Source: an uncultured Mucispirillum sp.
GTDB taxonomy: Bacteria; Chrysiogenota; Deferribacteres; Deferribacterales; Mucispirillaceae
Length of the DNA: 64,000 bases
Assembly: GCA_944324495.1 (NCBI GenBank)
Contig: CALUWN010000004.1
Coordinates: forward strand, 62,001-126,000
Direction of reading: 5' to 3'
Shown here in pieces: positions 27,037 through 36,329 of this stretch. Made by a program: the position numbers and the translations under genes. Below the pieces are notes generated by a model. That model did no database searches and had not been told where the DNA came from. It saw nothing but the letters and a program-made list of their open reading frames with translations. How positions within the stretch are numbered: position 1 is the first letter of the stretch; the number at the start of each line of letters is the position of its first letter.

Positions 27037-30000
27037 ATGGAATCATTAAGAGTAACTGGTTTAATGAGCGGTCTTGATACAAACTCAATTGTTGATGCTT
27101 ATATGACATCAGCTAAAGCTCCTATTGTTAAATTAAATCAAGAAATAGATGAATTAAATTTTGAAAAGACTACCTATAATAATATTATTTCCATGATTAC
27201 GGATGTGAAAAACTCCATGCTCAGCTTAAAAATGGAATCTACTTTCAAAAGTAAAGTTACCGCATCAACTAAAGAAGATGTGGCAACTGCTGTAGCTGGC
27301 ATTAATACTCCAACAGGTTCATATACTCTTACTGTTGATAAGGTTGCAGAGCCAGCATATGCTTCAAGTATATATACAAATAAAGTACTTGCTCAAGCTG
27401 GTGCTGGTATTAAATCATTTACACCATCATTTTCTCCATATGACCAATTAGAAGGTACTCATAATGTTGAAATATATCAAGGCTCTAACTATGGCTATAA
27501 TGATAAATGGTTTGCAAAAGATACTTTTACAGGCAATGGAAATGAAACTTATATGGTAAACCATGCAGATAAAGCTGATAAAACATTAGTGAATGGTAAT
27601 GGTGAGCTTACTCAAGATGTGAAAGGTGATTTTACATTTGTATATACGTATAATGGTGAGCAGAAAAATTTTACTATTAATATGGACTATGCAAAAGGAA
27701 CATCCCTTAATAAAATTGCTGCTGATATGGAGTTAGAAATAAACGCTAAAATGGATGCTCTTCACAGTAATAACTCAGAGCAGACAATGAAAGTGACTTT
27801 AAACTTAGATGATAATGGGTTTAACTTTTCCTTTTATGATGTAGATACTCAAAATGAAATAGAGGTATTAGGGTTAGTACAATCTGATACTACAAAAATA
27901 GTTCAAGATATGAAACAAACCTTTACTATTCAACAGACAACTGGTGGAGCAACCAACGACCTTGCTATAGATTTAGATATTAAAGCAGGAACAGATATAA
28001 ATGATGTTGCAACTGAAATTAAAAACCAATTAAACACTACCCATGGTGTTAATGCAGATGTTAGTGTGAAATATAATGAAAAAACATCAAGCTACGAATT
28101 TACAATTAAGGACCCTGCAAATGGTAGTACTTTTTCTACATTATCAATACCAGATACTACAGTTAATTTAGGTTTATATGCAACATATAAATCACAATCT
28201 ACTAAAAAAATTACAAATATTATGGTATCAAATTCTGCAGAAAAACTTGGTACTAAATTAAATTCTGAAGATCAAGGTGGCTTTTTTGCTCCCGGTAAAT
28301 TAGAATATGAAGACGGAAAAGGTGTGCAGGTTGGTAAATTCCAAATTTATCAAGATTCTTCTGCTGTTTGTAGACCAGAAACATATACTACTTTTTATGG
28401 TGATACTTTTGATAAAATAGAAAATGCAAACCCACCTATAGATAAAGAAGAAATTGACAACTGGCTTAACACTAAAATTGGTTCTAAAACTTCAGCTGGT
28501 AATACATTTTTTGACGACGGTACTGCTTTTGAAGGGCTTAATGGCGTATTTTATATTAATGGCACAAAAATAGAAATAGAAGATTATAAACAACTTACTC
28601 CTAATGAGCTTATGGCTAAAGTAAATGGTTCTGGTGCTGGTGTTACCATGAGTTATGATTATGAAAAAAATATCTTCCAAGTAAAAAATAACACTGGTGG
28701 TGCTGTAGAGCTTACCATGGGTAATGATACAGATACTTCTAACTTTTTTGAACTCTTTAAGGTTGGGTTAAACCATGGAGCTACATATGTGCGGGGGCAA
28801 AATAAAGGTTCGTTAGATACAACCACAGTTATTTCAAAACTTAAACCTACTTTTTCATACCCTGTGAAAAGTGGTACTTTTACAATTAATGGGGTATCAA
28901 TCTATGTAGATACAACTAAAGATACTATTCAAGATGTAATAGATAAAGTAAATAAATCTGGTGCTGGTGTTACTATGGCTTATGACACTAACACAGATAA
29001 ATTTTCTTTAACAAGTAATTCAAACGAAAGAATTAAAGTTGGTGGTCCAAACGATACATCATCTTTCCTGCTTTCAACAGGGCTTGTATATCACCAGCAA
29101 ACAGAACAGACAATAGGTAGTGAAGGTACAAAAGCTGAATTTACTTTAAATGGTACAAAATATACTCGCGATACTAATGAGGTTAGTGATGTAGTTCCGG
29201 GAATGACATTTAACATAAGCAGTACTGGTACTACAGTATTTAATGTTAAAACAGATACAGATAAAGCAGTTAAAGCTGTTGCTGAATTTGCTTCAAAATA
29301 TAATACATTAATTAATGCTTTAAACCCTACAGAAATAGCATATAATGATGATTTAAGGTCAAATTACAGCGAACCTTTAACTGATGATAAAAAAGCCACA
29401 ATGAGTGAAGATGAAATTAAAACATATCAGGAAAATTATGAAAAAATAACATATTATGATTTAATTTCAAAAAGCTCAGAAATACGCACTTTAAAAACAG
29501 GTATCAGGGCTAATTTATCATCTACTGTAAATACTGATAACAGTAAATATCACACAATATTTGATGTTGGTTTTGTAATTGCAGGAAGTGATACAAGAAA
29601 TACTGAAGTTACAAAACTTGGTTTATTATTTGATGTATCAACAGACCCAGCAGAACTGGAAACTTATATAAAAGAAAGTACTGATTTTGTAAGCACATTA
29701 TCAGAAGACCCTGATGGAGTGTATAATTTCTTTGCAGCAAGTGAAACAGTATATGAAAAAGACCCAACTACTGGGAAAGAAACAAGTAAAATTGTTAATG
29801 TTGGTTGGGGTAAAACATATAGCGATTATCTTGATACAACTATAAATTCTACATCTGCTCTTTATAAAAAAACAAGTACTAATGGTACCATTGAATCAGA
29901 AATATCATCACTTAAAGAGCAAATTGATGCAAAAACAAGACGTGTTGAAATGTACCTTGAAAGGCTTTATGCTCAATTTGCAGCTATGGAAGAAAGAGTT

Positions 30001-30063
30001 GGTGCATTACAACAAAGCGCAAGTTATTTAACAAATTTAGGAAGTAGCGGTACTTCTAAATAA
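27037..30063 (+). CDS. fliD: Flagellar filament cap protein FliD, very long form
   Basis: Cap that assembles flagellin at the filament tip. The N-terminus (residues 1-100, VTGLMSGLDTNSIVDAYM, then KFKS-like TFKSKVTAS) and the C-terminal coiled coil (about 955-1005, ISSLKEQIDAKTRRVEMYLE) are classical FliD. At 1008 residues it is about twice the usual 450-500. The extra length is a string of modules: two related units near residues 190-285 and 292-390, and two closer copies near 505-590 and 613-690 that share GSGAGVT/KSGAGVTMAYD. GGAGG stands 6 nt before the ATG. fliS follows 17 nt downstream. Confidence 0.93.
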   Translation: MESLRVTGLMSGLDTNSIVDAYMTSAKAPIVKLNQEIDELNFEKTTYNNIISMITDVKNSMLSLKMESTFKSKVTASTKEDVATAVAGINTPTGSYTLTVDKVAEPAYASSIYTNKVLAQAGAGIKSFTPSFSPYDQLEGTHNVEIYQGSNYGYNDKWFAKDTFTGNGNETYMVNHADKADKTLVNGNGELTQDVKGDFTFVYTYNGEQKNFTINMDYAKGTSLNKIAADMELEINAKMDALHSNNSEQTMKVTLNLDDNGFNFSFYDVDTQNEIEVLGLVQSDTTKIVQDMKQTFTIQQTTGGATNDLAIDLDIKAGTDINDVATEIKNQLNTTHGVNADVSVKYNEKTSSYEFTIKDPANGSTFSTLSIPDTTVNLGLYATYKSQSTKKITNIMVSNSAEKLGTKLNSEDQGGFFAPGKLEYEDGKGVQVGKFQIYQDSSAVCRPETYTTFYGDTFDKIENANPPIDKEEIDNWLNTKIGSKTSAGNTFFDDGTAFEGLNGVFYINGTKIEIEDYKQLTPNELMAKVNGSGAGVTMSYDYEKNIFQVKNNTGGAVELTMGNDTDTSNFFELFKVGLNHGATYVRGQNKGSLDTTTVISKLKPTFSYPVKSGTFTINGVSIYVDTTKDTIQDVIDKVNKSGAGVTMAYDTNTDKFSLTSNSNERIKVGGPNDTSSFLLSTGLVYHQQTEQTIGSEGTKAEFTLNGTKYTRDTNEVSDVVPGMTFNISSTGTTVFNVKTDTDKAVKAVAEFASKYNTLINALNPTEIAYNDDLRSNYSEPLTDDKKATMSEDEIKTYQENYEKITYYDLISKSSEIRTLKTGIRANLSSTVNTDNSKYHTIFDVGFVIAGSDTRNTEVTKLGLLFDVSTDPAELETYIKESTDFVSTLSEDPDGVYNFFAASETVYEKDPTTGKETSKIVNVGWGKTYSDYLDTTINSTSALYKKTSTNGTIESEISSLKEQIDAKTRRVEMYLERLYAQFAAMEERVGALQQSASYLTNLGSSGTSK

Positions 30064-30080
30064 ATATACGGGGGAATATT

Positions 30081-30509
30081 ATGCAAACAGCCTACCAAAG
30101 TTATAAAAAACAAGAGGTTGAAGGCGCAACAAAAGGTAAAATTGTTGTATTACTTTTTGAGGGAACTATTAAGTTTTTAAGGCGTGCATCTAAAGCTATT
30201 GATGAAAACAATATTCAAGATGCTCACAATAATATTGTGAAGGCTGAGAATATTTTGTATGAGCTTATGTCCACATTAAATATGGATGCTGGTGAAATAG
30301 CAGAAAATCTTATGCGTCTTTATGATTTCATGATTTGGCAGCTTATTGAAGCAAACAGAGATAAAGATAAAAATAAAATAGAATCTGTTATTGAATTATT
30401 GCTTCCATTATGTGATGCTTGGAAACAAATTGTAGAAAAAGAAAATATTTCTGTAGTAAAAACACCTGTAAATAAAGAACAAGTTAAATCAATTAACTTT
30501 GCAGGCTAA
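30081..30509 (+). CDS. fliS: Flagellin export chaperone FliS
   Basis: A 142-residue helical chaperone that holds flagellin monomers unfolded before export. The N-terminal YQSYKKQEVEGATKGKIVVLLFEG and the FLRRASKAIDENNIQDAHNNIVKAENIL helix match FliS well. The last ~20 residues are a lysine-rich tail. GGGGG lies 6 nt upstream of the ATG. Directly behind fliD, the usual order. Confidence 0.93.
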   Translation: MQTAYQSYKKQEVEGATKGKIVVLLFEGTIKFLRRASKAIDENNIQDAHNNIVKAENILYELMSTLNMDAGEIAENLMRLYDFMIWQLIEANRDKDKNKIESVIELLLPLCDAWKQIVEKENISVVKTPVNKEQVKSINFAG

Positions 30510-30564
30510 TTTTTTATAGACATATTTATAAATTAAATATATTCTACTATATAAAAGGATGCTT

Positions 30565-30894
30565 ATGAACGAATTTGATATTTTATTGCAGCAGTGTGAA
30601 AAACAGGCAGAAAAATTATGCAGCATTGAAATTGATGATGGATATATCTATGAGATAGATATATTTAATAATTATTTTTGCCAATTAAAACAGATTATTG
30701 ATGCAGGAGAGCAGCAGCAAATGAAAACAAAAGTATCTCGTTTGCTTTGTCTTGTGAATGACTTAATTGAGCGAATTCAACAAAGCCAGCAGGACACTTC
30801 TACTCGTATTAATAGTATGGTAAAAAATAAAAATATGGTAGGCTATGGTGCTGTAAAACATCAATTTGCTCATAGAATTAATAGGAGATATTAA
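30565..30894 (+). CDS. Small helical protein, possibly FliT-like chaperone
   Basis: A 109-residue, mostly helical, Gln-rich protein with cysteines at LLQQCEKQAEKLC and near RLLCLVND. It follows fliS, the place where FliT-type export chaperones are often coded, and has a similar length (FliT is about 100-120 residues). Sequence alone does not prove the family. I chose the ATG at 30565 because AGGA stands 5 nt upstream of it; the earlier ATG at 30559 overlaps the ribosome site. Confidence 0.5.
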   Translation: MNEFDILLQQCEKQAEKLCSIEIDDGYIYEIDIFNNYFCQLKQIIDAGEQQQMKTKVSRLLCLVNDLIERIQQSQQDTSTRINSMVKNKNMVGYGAVKHQFAHRINRRY

Positions 30895-30901
30895 CTTTTA
30901 T

Positions 30902-31192
30902 ATGGCAAAAGAATTATATAAAATTACCATAATTGATGAAGATAAAGAACACACTACAGTTTATGCTACAAATATTTCTCAAGCTGATTTTTTAGGGTTT
31001 ATAGAGATTTCTGGTATTGAATTTCCCAATCAGTCTGATATAATACTCACCCCGGGTGAAGATAAAGCGCACTCTCTTTTTAAAGATACCAAAAGAATTA
31101 TTATTCCAGGTAACTATATTATCCGTATTGAAGAACTTAAAGAAGATAAAAAAGCACAGATTATAAATATATACAATCCGGTTAAAAATTAA
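30902..31192 (+). CDS. DUF1820 family protein
   Basis: A 96-residue protein that reads like DUF1820: ELYKITIIDEDKEHTTVYA, then SQADFLGFIEISGIEF, then TPGEDKAHSLFKDTKRIIIP, then YIIRIEEL. The family is common in Gammaproteobacteria and has no known role. The start at 30902 (MAKELYK) is where the family begins; the frame extends 12 codons upstream into the previous gene. It lies seven bases behind that gene and two before lptF. Confidence 0.7.
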   Translation: MAKELYKITIIDEDKEHTTVYATNISQADFLGFIEISGIEFPNQSDIILTPGEDKAHSLFKDTKRIIIPGNYIIRIEELKEDKKAQIINIYNPVKN

Positions 31193-31193
31193 T

Positions 31194-32240
31194 ATGAATT
31201 TAGTTCAAAAATACATCGTTAAAGAATTAGTGCCATATATCATTATAGGCAACCTTTTCTTTATGTTTTTGTTGTTAATGGAAAAAATAATCAATTTAGC
31301 TGATTTGTTTTTTTCAAAAAATGTACCGTTGATAATTCTTATTGAAACAATAATATATCTTTTACCTTCTATCTTTTTTATGACTATTCCATTAGCTTCA
31401 TTACTAGCTACTTTAATTGCTTTCAGTAGACTTTCAGCAGACTCTGAACTTATTTCTATGAAAGCAATTGGTGCAAGTAATAAAGCATTAATTAAACCAT
31501 TAATTTTTGTTGGTATCGCTGCTGCTTTAGTAAACCTTTCTATGGGGCTTTATTTTGTGGAAAAAGGCTCTACCCTTGCATATAATAACTTAAATAAAAT
31601 TGTAGAGCATATATCTATTAAAGACTTAAAAGCAAATGAAATGTATAACAAAATACCGGGCATTATGCTATATGTTAATAAAAAAATATCAGATACTGAA
31701 TTTGAAGATATGATAATGATACAAACAGTCAATAAATCAATAATTAATGCAAAAAAAGCCACTATTACCCCTACCGATAATAGAAGTATGGAAATGATAT
31801 TTGATAATGGTACATATATTATGGAAAATGAAAAGGAAGAAATCACAACTGTTGGCTTTCAAAATATGACTATTAATTTACCACTTAATATAAATATTGC
31901 TAAAGCAGTTAATACTCCAATGACCATGAGTATACCACAATTAATAGAAAACAGCAGCGACCCTAAAGCTGTTTTTGAACTTCATAAAAGATTATCTACT
32001 CCGTTTTCTGTTATTGTTATGATACTTTTTGGATTTTCTCTAGGTATATTTTTATCTAGAAGTGGCAAATCATTTGGTATATTAATATCAATTGGGCTTG
32101 CCTTTTTATACAATGTTTTAATGTTGTATTTTGAAAATAGTGCAGGCCAAATTCCTGTAAGCCCTGCCCTTTCTGCATGGATTCCTCTTTTTTTATTTAT
32201 TATATTATTAATATATTCTTTTAAACGTTCATTAAAGTAA
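31194..32240 (+). CDS. lptF: LPS export permease LptF/LptG type
   Basis: A 348-residue YjgP/YjgQ permease. Two transmembrane segments near the N-terminus, a third and fourth at 50-115 (ELISMKAIGAS coupling helix between them), a periplasmic beta-jellyroll-like domain of about 130 residues (145-270), and three C-terminal helices. LptF and LptG form the channel that, with LptB ATPase, lifts LPS from the inner membrane. It begins one base after the DUF1820 stop. The partner permease and LptB are not in this window. Whether it is F or G cannot be settled from motifs alone. Confidence 0.82.
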   Translation: MNLVQKYIVKELVPYIIIGNLFFMFLLLMEKIINLADLFFSKNVPLIILIETIIYLLPSIFFMTIPLASLLATLIAFSRLSADSELISMKAIGASNKALIKPLIFVGIAAALVNLSMGLYFVEKGSTLAYNNLNKIVEHISIKDLKANEMYNKIPGIMLYVNKKISDTEFEDMIMIQTVNKSIINAKKATITPTDNRSMEMIFDNGTYIMENEKEEITTVGFQNMTINLPLNINIAKAVNTPMTMSIPQLIENSSDPKAVFELHKRLSTPFSVIVMILFGFSLGIFLSRSGKSFGILISIGLAFLYNVLMLYFENSAGQIPVSPALSAWIPLFLFIILLIYSFKRSLK

Positions 32241-32307
32241 TTTTACTTGAAAAAAATATTTTTATAATATAGAGTTAAAAGTCTATTTATTTTATATGGA
32301 GGCAGTT

Positions 32308-33387
32308 ATGAATAAAATTGCAGTATTATCTGGAGATGGTATAGGCCCAGAAGTAATGGCTGAAGCAAGAAAAGTACTTGATGTTGTATGCAAAAAATAC
32401 AATCATACATTTGAATTTAATGAAGGCTATGTTGGTGGTATAGCTTATGATAAAACAGGTACGCCACTTCCTGAAGAAACTATTAAACTTTGCGAAAGTT
32501 CTAACGCAATTCTTTTTGGTTCTGTAGGCGGTCCAAAATGGGAAAGCCTTCCACCTGAAAAACAGCCTGAACGTGGTGCTCTTTTACCATTAAGAAAACA
32601 TTTTAAACTTTTTGCTAACCTTAGACCAGTTAAAATCTTCCCTTCTCTTGCTCATGCAAGTTCTTTAAAACATGAGCTTGTTAAAGATGGTATTGATATT
32701 ATCTTTTTTAGAGAATTAACTGGCGGTATATATTTTGGTCAGCCAAAAAAAATAGCAGAAGACGGCAAATCTGCTGTGGATACTATGGCTTATAATGTAG
32801 ATGAAATTAAAAGAATCGCAGTAAAAGCTTTTGAAGCTGCTAGAATGCGTAATAAAAAAGTATGCAGTGTTGATAAAGCAAACGTACTGATGACAAGTAT
32901 TTTATGGAGAAATGTTGTTACAGAACTTCATGAAAAAGAATATTCTGATATTGAACTTTCTCATATGTTTGTAGATAATGCAGCTATGCAGCTTGTAAGA
33001 TATCCTGCTCAGTTTGATGTTATATTAACAGAAAATATGTTTGGCGATATTTTAAGTGATGAAGCAGCCATGTTATCTGGCTCTCTTGGAATGCTTCCTT
33101 CTGCATCTATCAATGAAAGTGGGTTTGGTTTATATGAACCAATTGGCGGTTCTGCTCCTGATATTGCAGGTAAAGGCATTGCTAACCCTATTGCCCAAAT
33201 CCTTTCTGCTGCATTAATGTTAAGGTACAGCTTCAACTTAGATAAAGAAGCTAAAGCAATTGAAAATGCAGTTGCTGATACTTTAGCAGCAAATATCCGC
33301 ACCCGTGATATTGCAGGAGAATCAAATGATGTTAAAATTGTTTCTACATCAGAAATGGGTAATGAAATTATCAGCAGAATAAAATAA
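32308..33387 (+). CDS. leuB: 3-isopropylmalate dehydrogenase LeuB
   Basis: NAD-dependent enzyme of leucine synthesis that oxidises and decarboxylates 3-isopropylmalate. The 359 residues show GDGIGPEVM (10-18), [18 protein letters not shown] with the substrate arginines, [10 protein letters not shown], the catalytic Lys/Tyr region, [13 protein letters not shown] (catalytic Asps) and [18 protein letters not shown] for NAD+ binding. ATG at 32308 was preferred over 32296 because GGAGG lies 5 nt before it. No other leu gene is nearby, so the gene is split off from the rest of the pathway. Confidence 0.93.
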   Translation: MNKIAVLSGDGIGPEVMAEARKVLDVVCKKYNHTFEFNEGYVGGIAYDKTGTPLPEETIKLCESSNAILFGSVGGPKWESLPPEKQPERGALLPLRKHFKLFANLRPVKIFPSLAHASSLKHELVKDGIDIIFFRELTGGIYFGQPKKIAEDGKSAVDTMAYNVDEIKRIAVKAFEAARMRNKKVCSVDKANVLMTSILWRNVVTELHEKEYSDIELSHMFVDNAAMQLVRYPAQFDVILTENMFGDILSDEAAMLSGSLGMLPSASINESGFGLYEPIGGSAPDIAGKGIANPIAQILSAALMLRYSFNLDKEAKAIENAVADTLAANIRTRDIAGESNDVKIVSTSEMGNEIISRIK

Positions 33388-33389
33388 AT

Positions 33390-34106
33390 ATGAATAAAAT
33401 TTTAATAACCTTAAAAGAATATATTATTGAACACAAAATATTCCTGGCACTTTTTATAGTGCTGGGAATACTTGCCTACAATTTCAGCAGTATAGATATT
33501 GCAGTTACCAACCTTTTCTATAACGAAAATGGCTTTTATTTAGCAAATAATACTTTTGGTATAATTATATATAAAGGCGCATACTATGTAACCGTATTTG
33601 TTATTATTCTTTTGCTTATTATGCTTCTTTTAAATGTAGTTAAAAAAGTGAACCCTTTTGGGTTAAATAGGAAAGCTATTATATTTTTAATTACAGTACT
33701 GGCACTTGCTCCCGGCATTGTAGTAAACAGTATATTAAAAGAACACGTTGGCAGACCTCGCCCTGTCCATATTGAACAGTATGGTGGAGATAAAATATTT
33801 CAAGCTCCTTTTGCTGTTTCAAACCAGTGTGAAAGTAACTGCTCTTTCGTATCAGGTCATGCTTCTTTTGCTTTTACTTTTATGGTACTAGGCTTATTTT
33901 TTAGAGGTACAAAAAGGAAAATCGTGCTAAGCGGTACATTTTTATTTGGAGCACTTGTTGGTTTTGTAAGAATCTTTCAAGGAAGGCACTTTTTTTTCGA
34001 TGTTGTATTTGCATTTTTCTTTACGTGGCTTATAATTACTCTTGTTTATAAGTTTTTCTATCCAAACGATGAACTTCCAGATACTATTGAAAAAAGCCAC
34101 AGCTAA
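33390..34106 (+). CDS. PAP2-family membrane lipid phosphatase
   Basis: A 238-residue integral membrane phosphatase. The acid phosphatase signature is complete: LKEHVGRPRPVH (KxxxxxxRP-like, about residues 113-124), CSFVSGHASFAF (PSGH-like, about 146-157) and FQGRHFFFDVVF (SRxxxxxHxxxD-like, about 193-204). Six hydrophobic segments surround the motifs. Enzymes of this class dephosphorylate undecaprenyl diphosphate, phosphatidic acid or lipid A; the LptF neighbour makes a lipid A phosphatase attractive, but the substrate cannot be read from motifs. Two bases behind leuB. The stop codon lies inside the terminator stem. Confidence 0.8.
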   Translation: MNKILITLKEYIIEHKIFLALFIVLGILAYNFSSIDIAVTNLFYNENGFYLANNTFGIIIYKGAYYVTVFVIILLLIMLLLNVVKKVNPFGLNRKAIIFLITVLALAPGIVVNSILKEHVGRPRPVHIEQYGGDKIFQAPFAVSNQCESNCSFVSGHASFAFTFMVLGLFFRGTKRKIVLSGTFLFGALVGFVRIFQGRHFFFDVVFAFFFTWLIITLVYKFFYPNDELPDTIEKSHS

Positions 34107-34120
34107 TAAGCTGTGGCTTT
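34093..34120. terminator. Hairpin overlapping the PAP2 stop codon
   Basis: Arms AAAGCCACAGCT and AGCTGTGGCTTT with an AATA loop. On the minus strand it is followed by a longer T-run, so it may serve both this operon and the convergent gene ending at 34293. Confidence 0.65.
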
Positions 34121-34195
34121 AGACTATCAAAAAAGTTATTGATTATTTTAATCTTATAATAAGAAATATTATCTACATTACAAATTAATCTGTTT

Positions 34196-34228
34196 AACTA
34201 AACTTGGAGCGTGTATCCAAGTTTAGTT
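34196..34228. repeat. 13-bp perfect inverted repeat
   Basis: AACTAAACTTGGA and TCCAAGTTTAGTT enclose a 7-nt loop (GCGTGTA). It sits between two convergent genes and is preceded on the minus strand by AGGCTCTTATTG, which resembles the outer flank of the palindromic element near 49346. It may be a second terminator or a repeat of that type. Confidence 0.5.
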
Positions 34229-34292
34229 ACCAATAAGAGCCTAATAAAATGCGGCGAGTGAATTTTGCAATGTATTTTTTTGATAAGCAGTA

Positions 34293-34706
34293 TTACATAG
34301 TAACATCTGTTTCATTATCTGCAACATTATTTTCAATATTATTTACTTCACTATTAGTTGTATTATCATTTATTTCATCAGTTTCATCTGCATTATCTAT
34401 AACAGCTGATGAATTATCACTTGGTGCAACTTCATCTTCTACTTCATTGTTTAATGATGTATTATTGTCTGATACATTATCATTACTATTTAAAACTGAT
34501 AGATTTTCTATATTATTATCAGTCTGTTGTATAATATTATCACTTGTTTTATTATCATCTAAAATAGTTTGAATACCATTATTAATGGAAGTATCAACCT
34601 TATCTATTAACCCAAATCCGTTAACTTTATCAAATACGTAAGCACCAACTACTATTATTAAAAAAAATAATCCAAATACAATCATTGTAGATACTATATT
34701 TTTCAT
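34293..34706 (-). CDS. Single-pass membrane protein with Asn/Asp-rich tail
   Basis: A 137-residue protein: one N-terminal membrane helix (IVSTMIVFGLFFLIIVVGAYVF) and then about 105 residues of low-complexity sequence rich in Asn, Asp, Ser and Glu with many repeated DN, NN and ET units. The tail is probably disordered and on the outer side of the inner membrane. The ATG at 34706 has AGGAG 8 nt upstream; the frame also allows a GTG three codons earlier. Two bases behind proC. The opposite strand carries a long open frame here only because of codon composition. Function unknown. Confidence 0.6.
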   Translation of the reverse strand: MKNIVSTMIVFGLFFLIIVVGAYVFDKVNGFGLIDKVDTSINNGIQTILDDNKTSDNIIQQTDNNIENLSVLNSNDNVSDNNTSLNNEVEDEVAPSDNSSAVIDNADETDEINDNTTNSEVNNIENNVADNETDVTM

Positions 34707-34717
34707 ACTTTTCACTC

Positions 34718-35515
34718 CTATTTCTTTTTTGCAAATAATAATGTTTTTTCAAATGCTTTATATAATACTGATATTATAATACCTCTTAACCCTCTATTTT
34801 CCAGTTCTGCAACCCCTTCTATTGTTGAACCAGCAGGTGATGTTACATTATCTTTTAATACAGCAGGGTGAATATTTGTTTCAAATACCATACTGCCTGC
34901 CCCTTCCACAGCTTTTGATGAAAGTTTTAATGCAAGCTCTCTAGATAAACCCATTTTCACTCCTGCATCACTCATTGCCTCTATTATCTGGTAAATATAT
35001 GCTGGCGAACACCCTGTTAATGATGAAACAGCATTCATTTTATCTTCATCTACAGCAGTAAATAAACCAAGACGAGAAAATACTTTCTCCACCAACTTCA
35101 TATCATCATCATTAATATGTGTACCTTTAGTATAAGCTATAACACCTTTACAAACTTCAACAGGGGTATTTGGCATCATTCTTATAATTTTAAAATTACT
35201 ATTGACATGCTCCATATCACAAACTGGTATCCCTGCTGCAACAGAAACTATAATTTTATCAGCCAATAGATTATTATATTCATTTAATACTTTATTGATG
35301 GCATAAGGCTTAACAGCAAGTAATACAACTTGGCTGTTTTTAATAACACTTATATTTTCATCAATTTTTACACCGTATTGATTTGATAATTCTTGTGCTT
35401 TTGCTAAATTGTGGTTTGAAACAATAATTTCCTCACCATTTAATGAGCCAGATTTAGTAATACCAGCAATCATAGCTTTTGCCATATTGCCAGCCCCTAT
35501 TACACCTAATACCAT
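34718..35515 (-). CDS. proC: Pyrroline-5-carboxylate reductase ProC
   Basis: Last step of proline synthesis, reducing 1-pyrroline-5-carboxylate with NAD(P)H. The 265-residue protein has the Rossmann glycines GVIGAGNMAKAMIAG (residues 4-18), VAAGIP, RMMPNTPVEVCKG (about 117-129), LTGCSPAYIY and the C-terminal signature TSPAGSTIEGVAELE. Start overlaps the hydrolase gene by one base. It is in a mixed minus-strand operon and no proA or proB is present in the window. Confidence 0.93.
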   Translation of the reverse strand: MVLGVIGAGNMAKAMIAGITKSGSLNGEEIIVSNHNLAKAQELSNQYGVKIDENISVIKNSQVVLLAVKPYAINKVLNEYNNLLADKIIVSVAAGIPVCDMEHVNSNFKIIRMMPNTPVEVCKGVIAYTKGTHINDDDMKLVEKVFSRLGLFTAVDEDKMNAVSSLTGCSPAYIYQIIEAMSDAGVKMGLSRELALKLSSKAVEGAGSMVFETNIHPAVLKDNVTSPAGSTIEGVAELENRGLRGIIISVLYKAFEKTLLFAKKK

Positions 35516-36324
35516 TATTTTAATTTCTCCTTAATCCATAATGCAATGTCATTTATAATCTTAGTTGATTTTTCCTCTGTAAGAATATGTTTTACATCAT
35601 ATTTTTTATTATCATAAGTAAGTATTGTTTTATCCTCTGACTGCATAGATTCTACCACCTCTTTTGCTTTTTCTGGTGATATTAATATATCTTTATTTGA
35701 TACAGCAAGTAAAACTGGTATATTTATATCTTTAGCAAATTTTGCAACTTCTTCCTGTAAAAGCTTCATTTGATAAAGAGGCTGCGTTGGAAAAACAGGA
35801 TAATTAAATCTAATATCTTTTATTTTTCTAGGAACGTATTTTATAAATTTTCTTATATAAGGTATTAAAAAAAAGCCCGGAATTCTTACTTTATACGCAG
35901 GAGCAAGCAATACTAAATAGTCCACCTTATTATATTTTGCAACAGTAGTTGCCAAAAGACCACCATTAGACTGCCCTACTACGCATATTTCACTACAAAA
36001 AGATGCAAGGCTGTTATACCCTAATTCAATACTTTTATACCACTGCATATAATTTGATTTTACAAAATCATCCACACTAGACATATGACCTGCTACACGA
36101 ACAACATAAACACTGTAATCGTATTTTTCAAGCTCATATGCAAGTGGCAAAAGCTCATCAGGAGCAGCAGCAAAACCATGGATTAAAAGCACACCTTTAT
36201 TAGAATGTTTTTTAAAATATGGTTTACAGCCTTCTATTACAGCACCATATTCTGCTGCAAGTTCTTCATCTTTCTTATATAATAGCTCAGCATCGCTATC
36301 AAGTTTATTAAAAGGTTCAAACAT
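35515..36324 (-). CDS. Alpha/beta hydrolase, esterase/lipase type
   Basis: A 269-residue hydrolase of the carboxylesterase / monoglyceride lipase group. GVLLIHGFAAAPDELL gives the oxyanion region, VVGQSNGGLLAT the nucleophile elbow (Ser in GQSNG), VSNKDILISPE the acid, and VKHILTEEKS the catalytic His near the end. No signal peptide, so cytoplasmic. The ATG at 36324 was chosen because AAGGTG lies 6 nt upstream; the open frame extends three codons further to a GTG inside the stop of the preceding gene. Substrate unknown. Confidence 0.75.
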   Translation of the reverse strand: MFEPFNKLDSDAELLYKKDEELAAEYGAVIEGCKPYFKKHSNKGVLLIHGFAAAPDELLPLAYELEKYDYSVYVVRVAGHMSSVDDFVKSNYMQWYKSIELGYNSLASFCSEICVVGQSNGGLLATTVAKYNKVDYLVLLAPAYKVRIPGFFLIPYIRKFIKYVPRKIKDIRFNYPVFPTQPLYQMKLLQEEVAKFAKDINIPVLLAVSNKDILISPEKAKEVVESMQSEDKTILTYDNKKYDVKHILTEEKSTKIINDIALWIKEKLK

Positions 36325-36329
36325 AAATA

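Noticed and set aside
34249-34572. Plus-strand open frame of 107 codons
   Set aside because: It is antisense to the Asn/Asp-rich membrane protein gene, whose start has a good ribosome site and which follows proC by two bases. Low-complexity codons on the minus strand create the frame.
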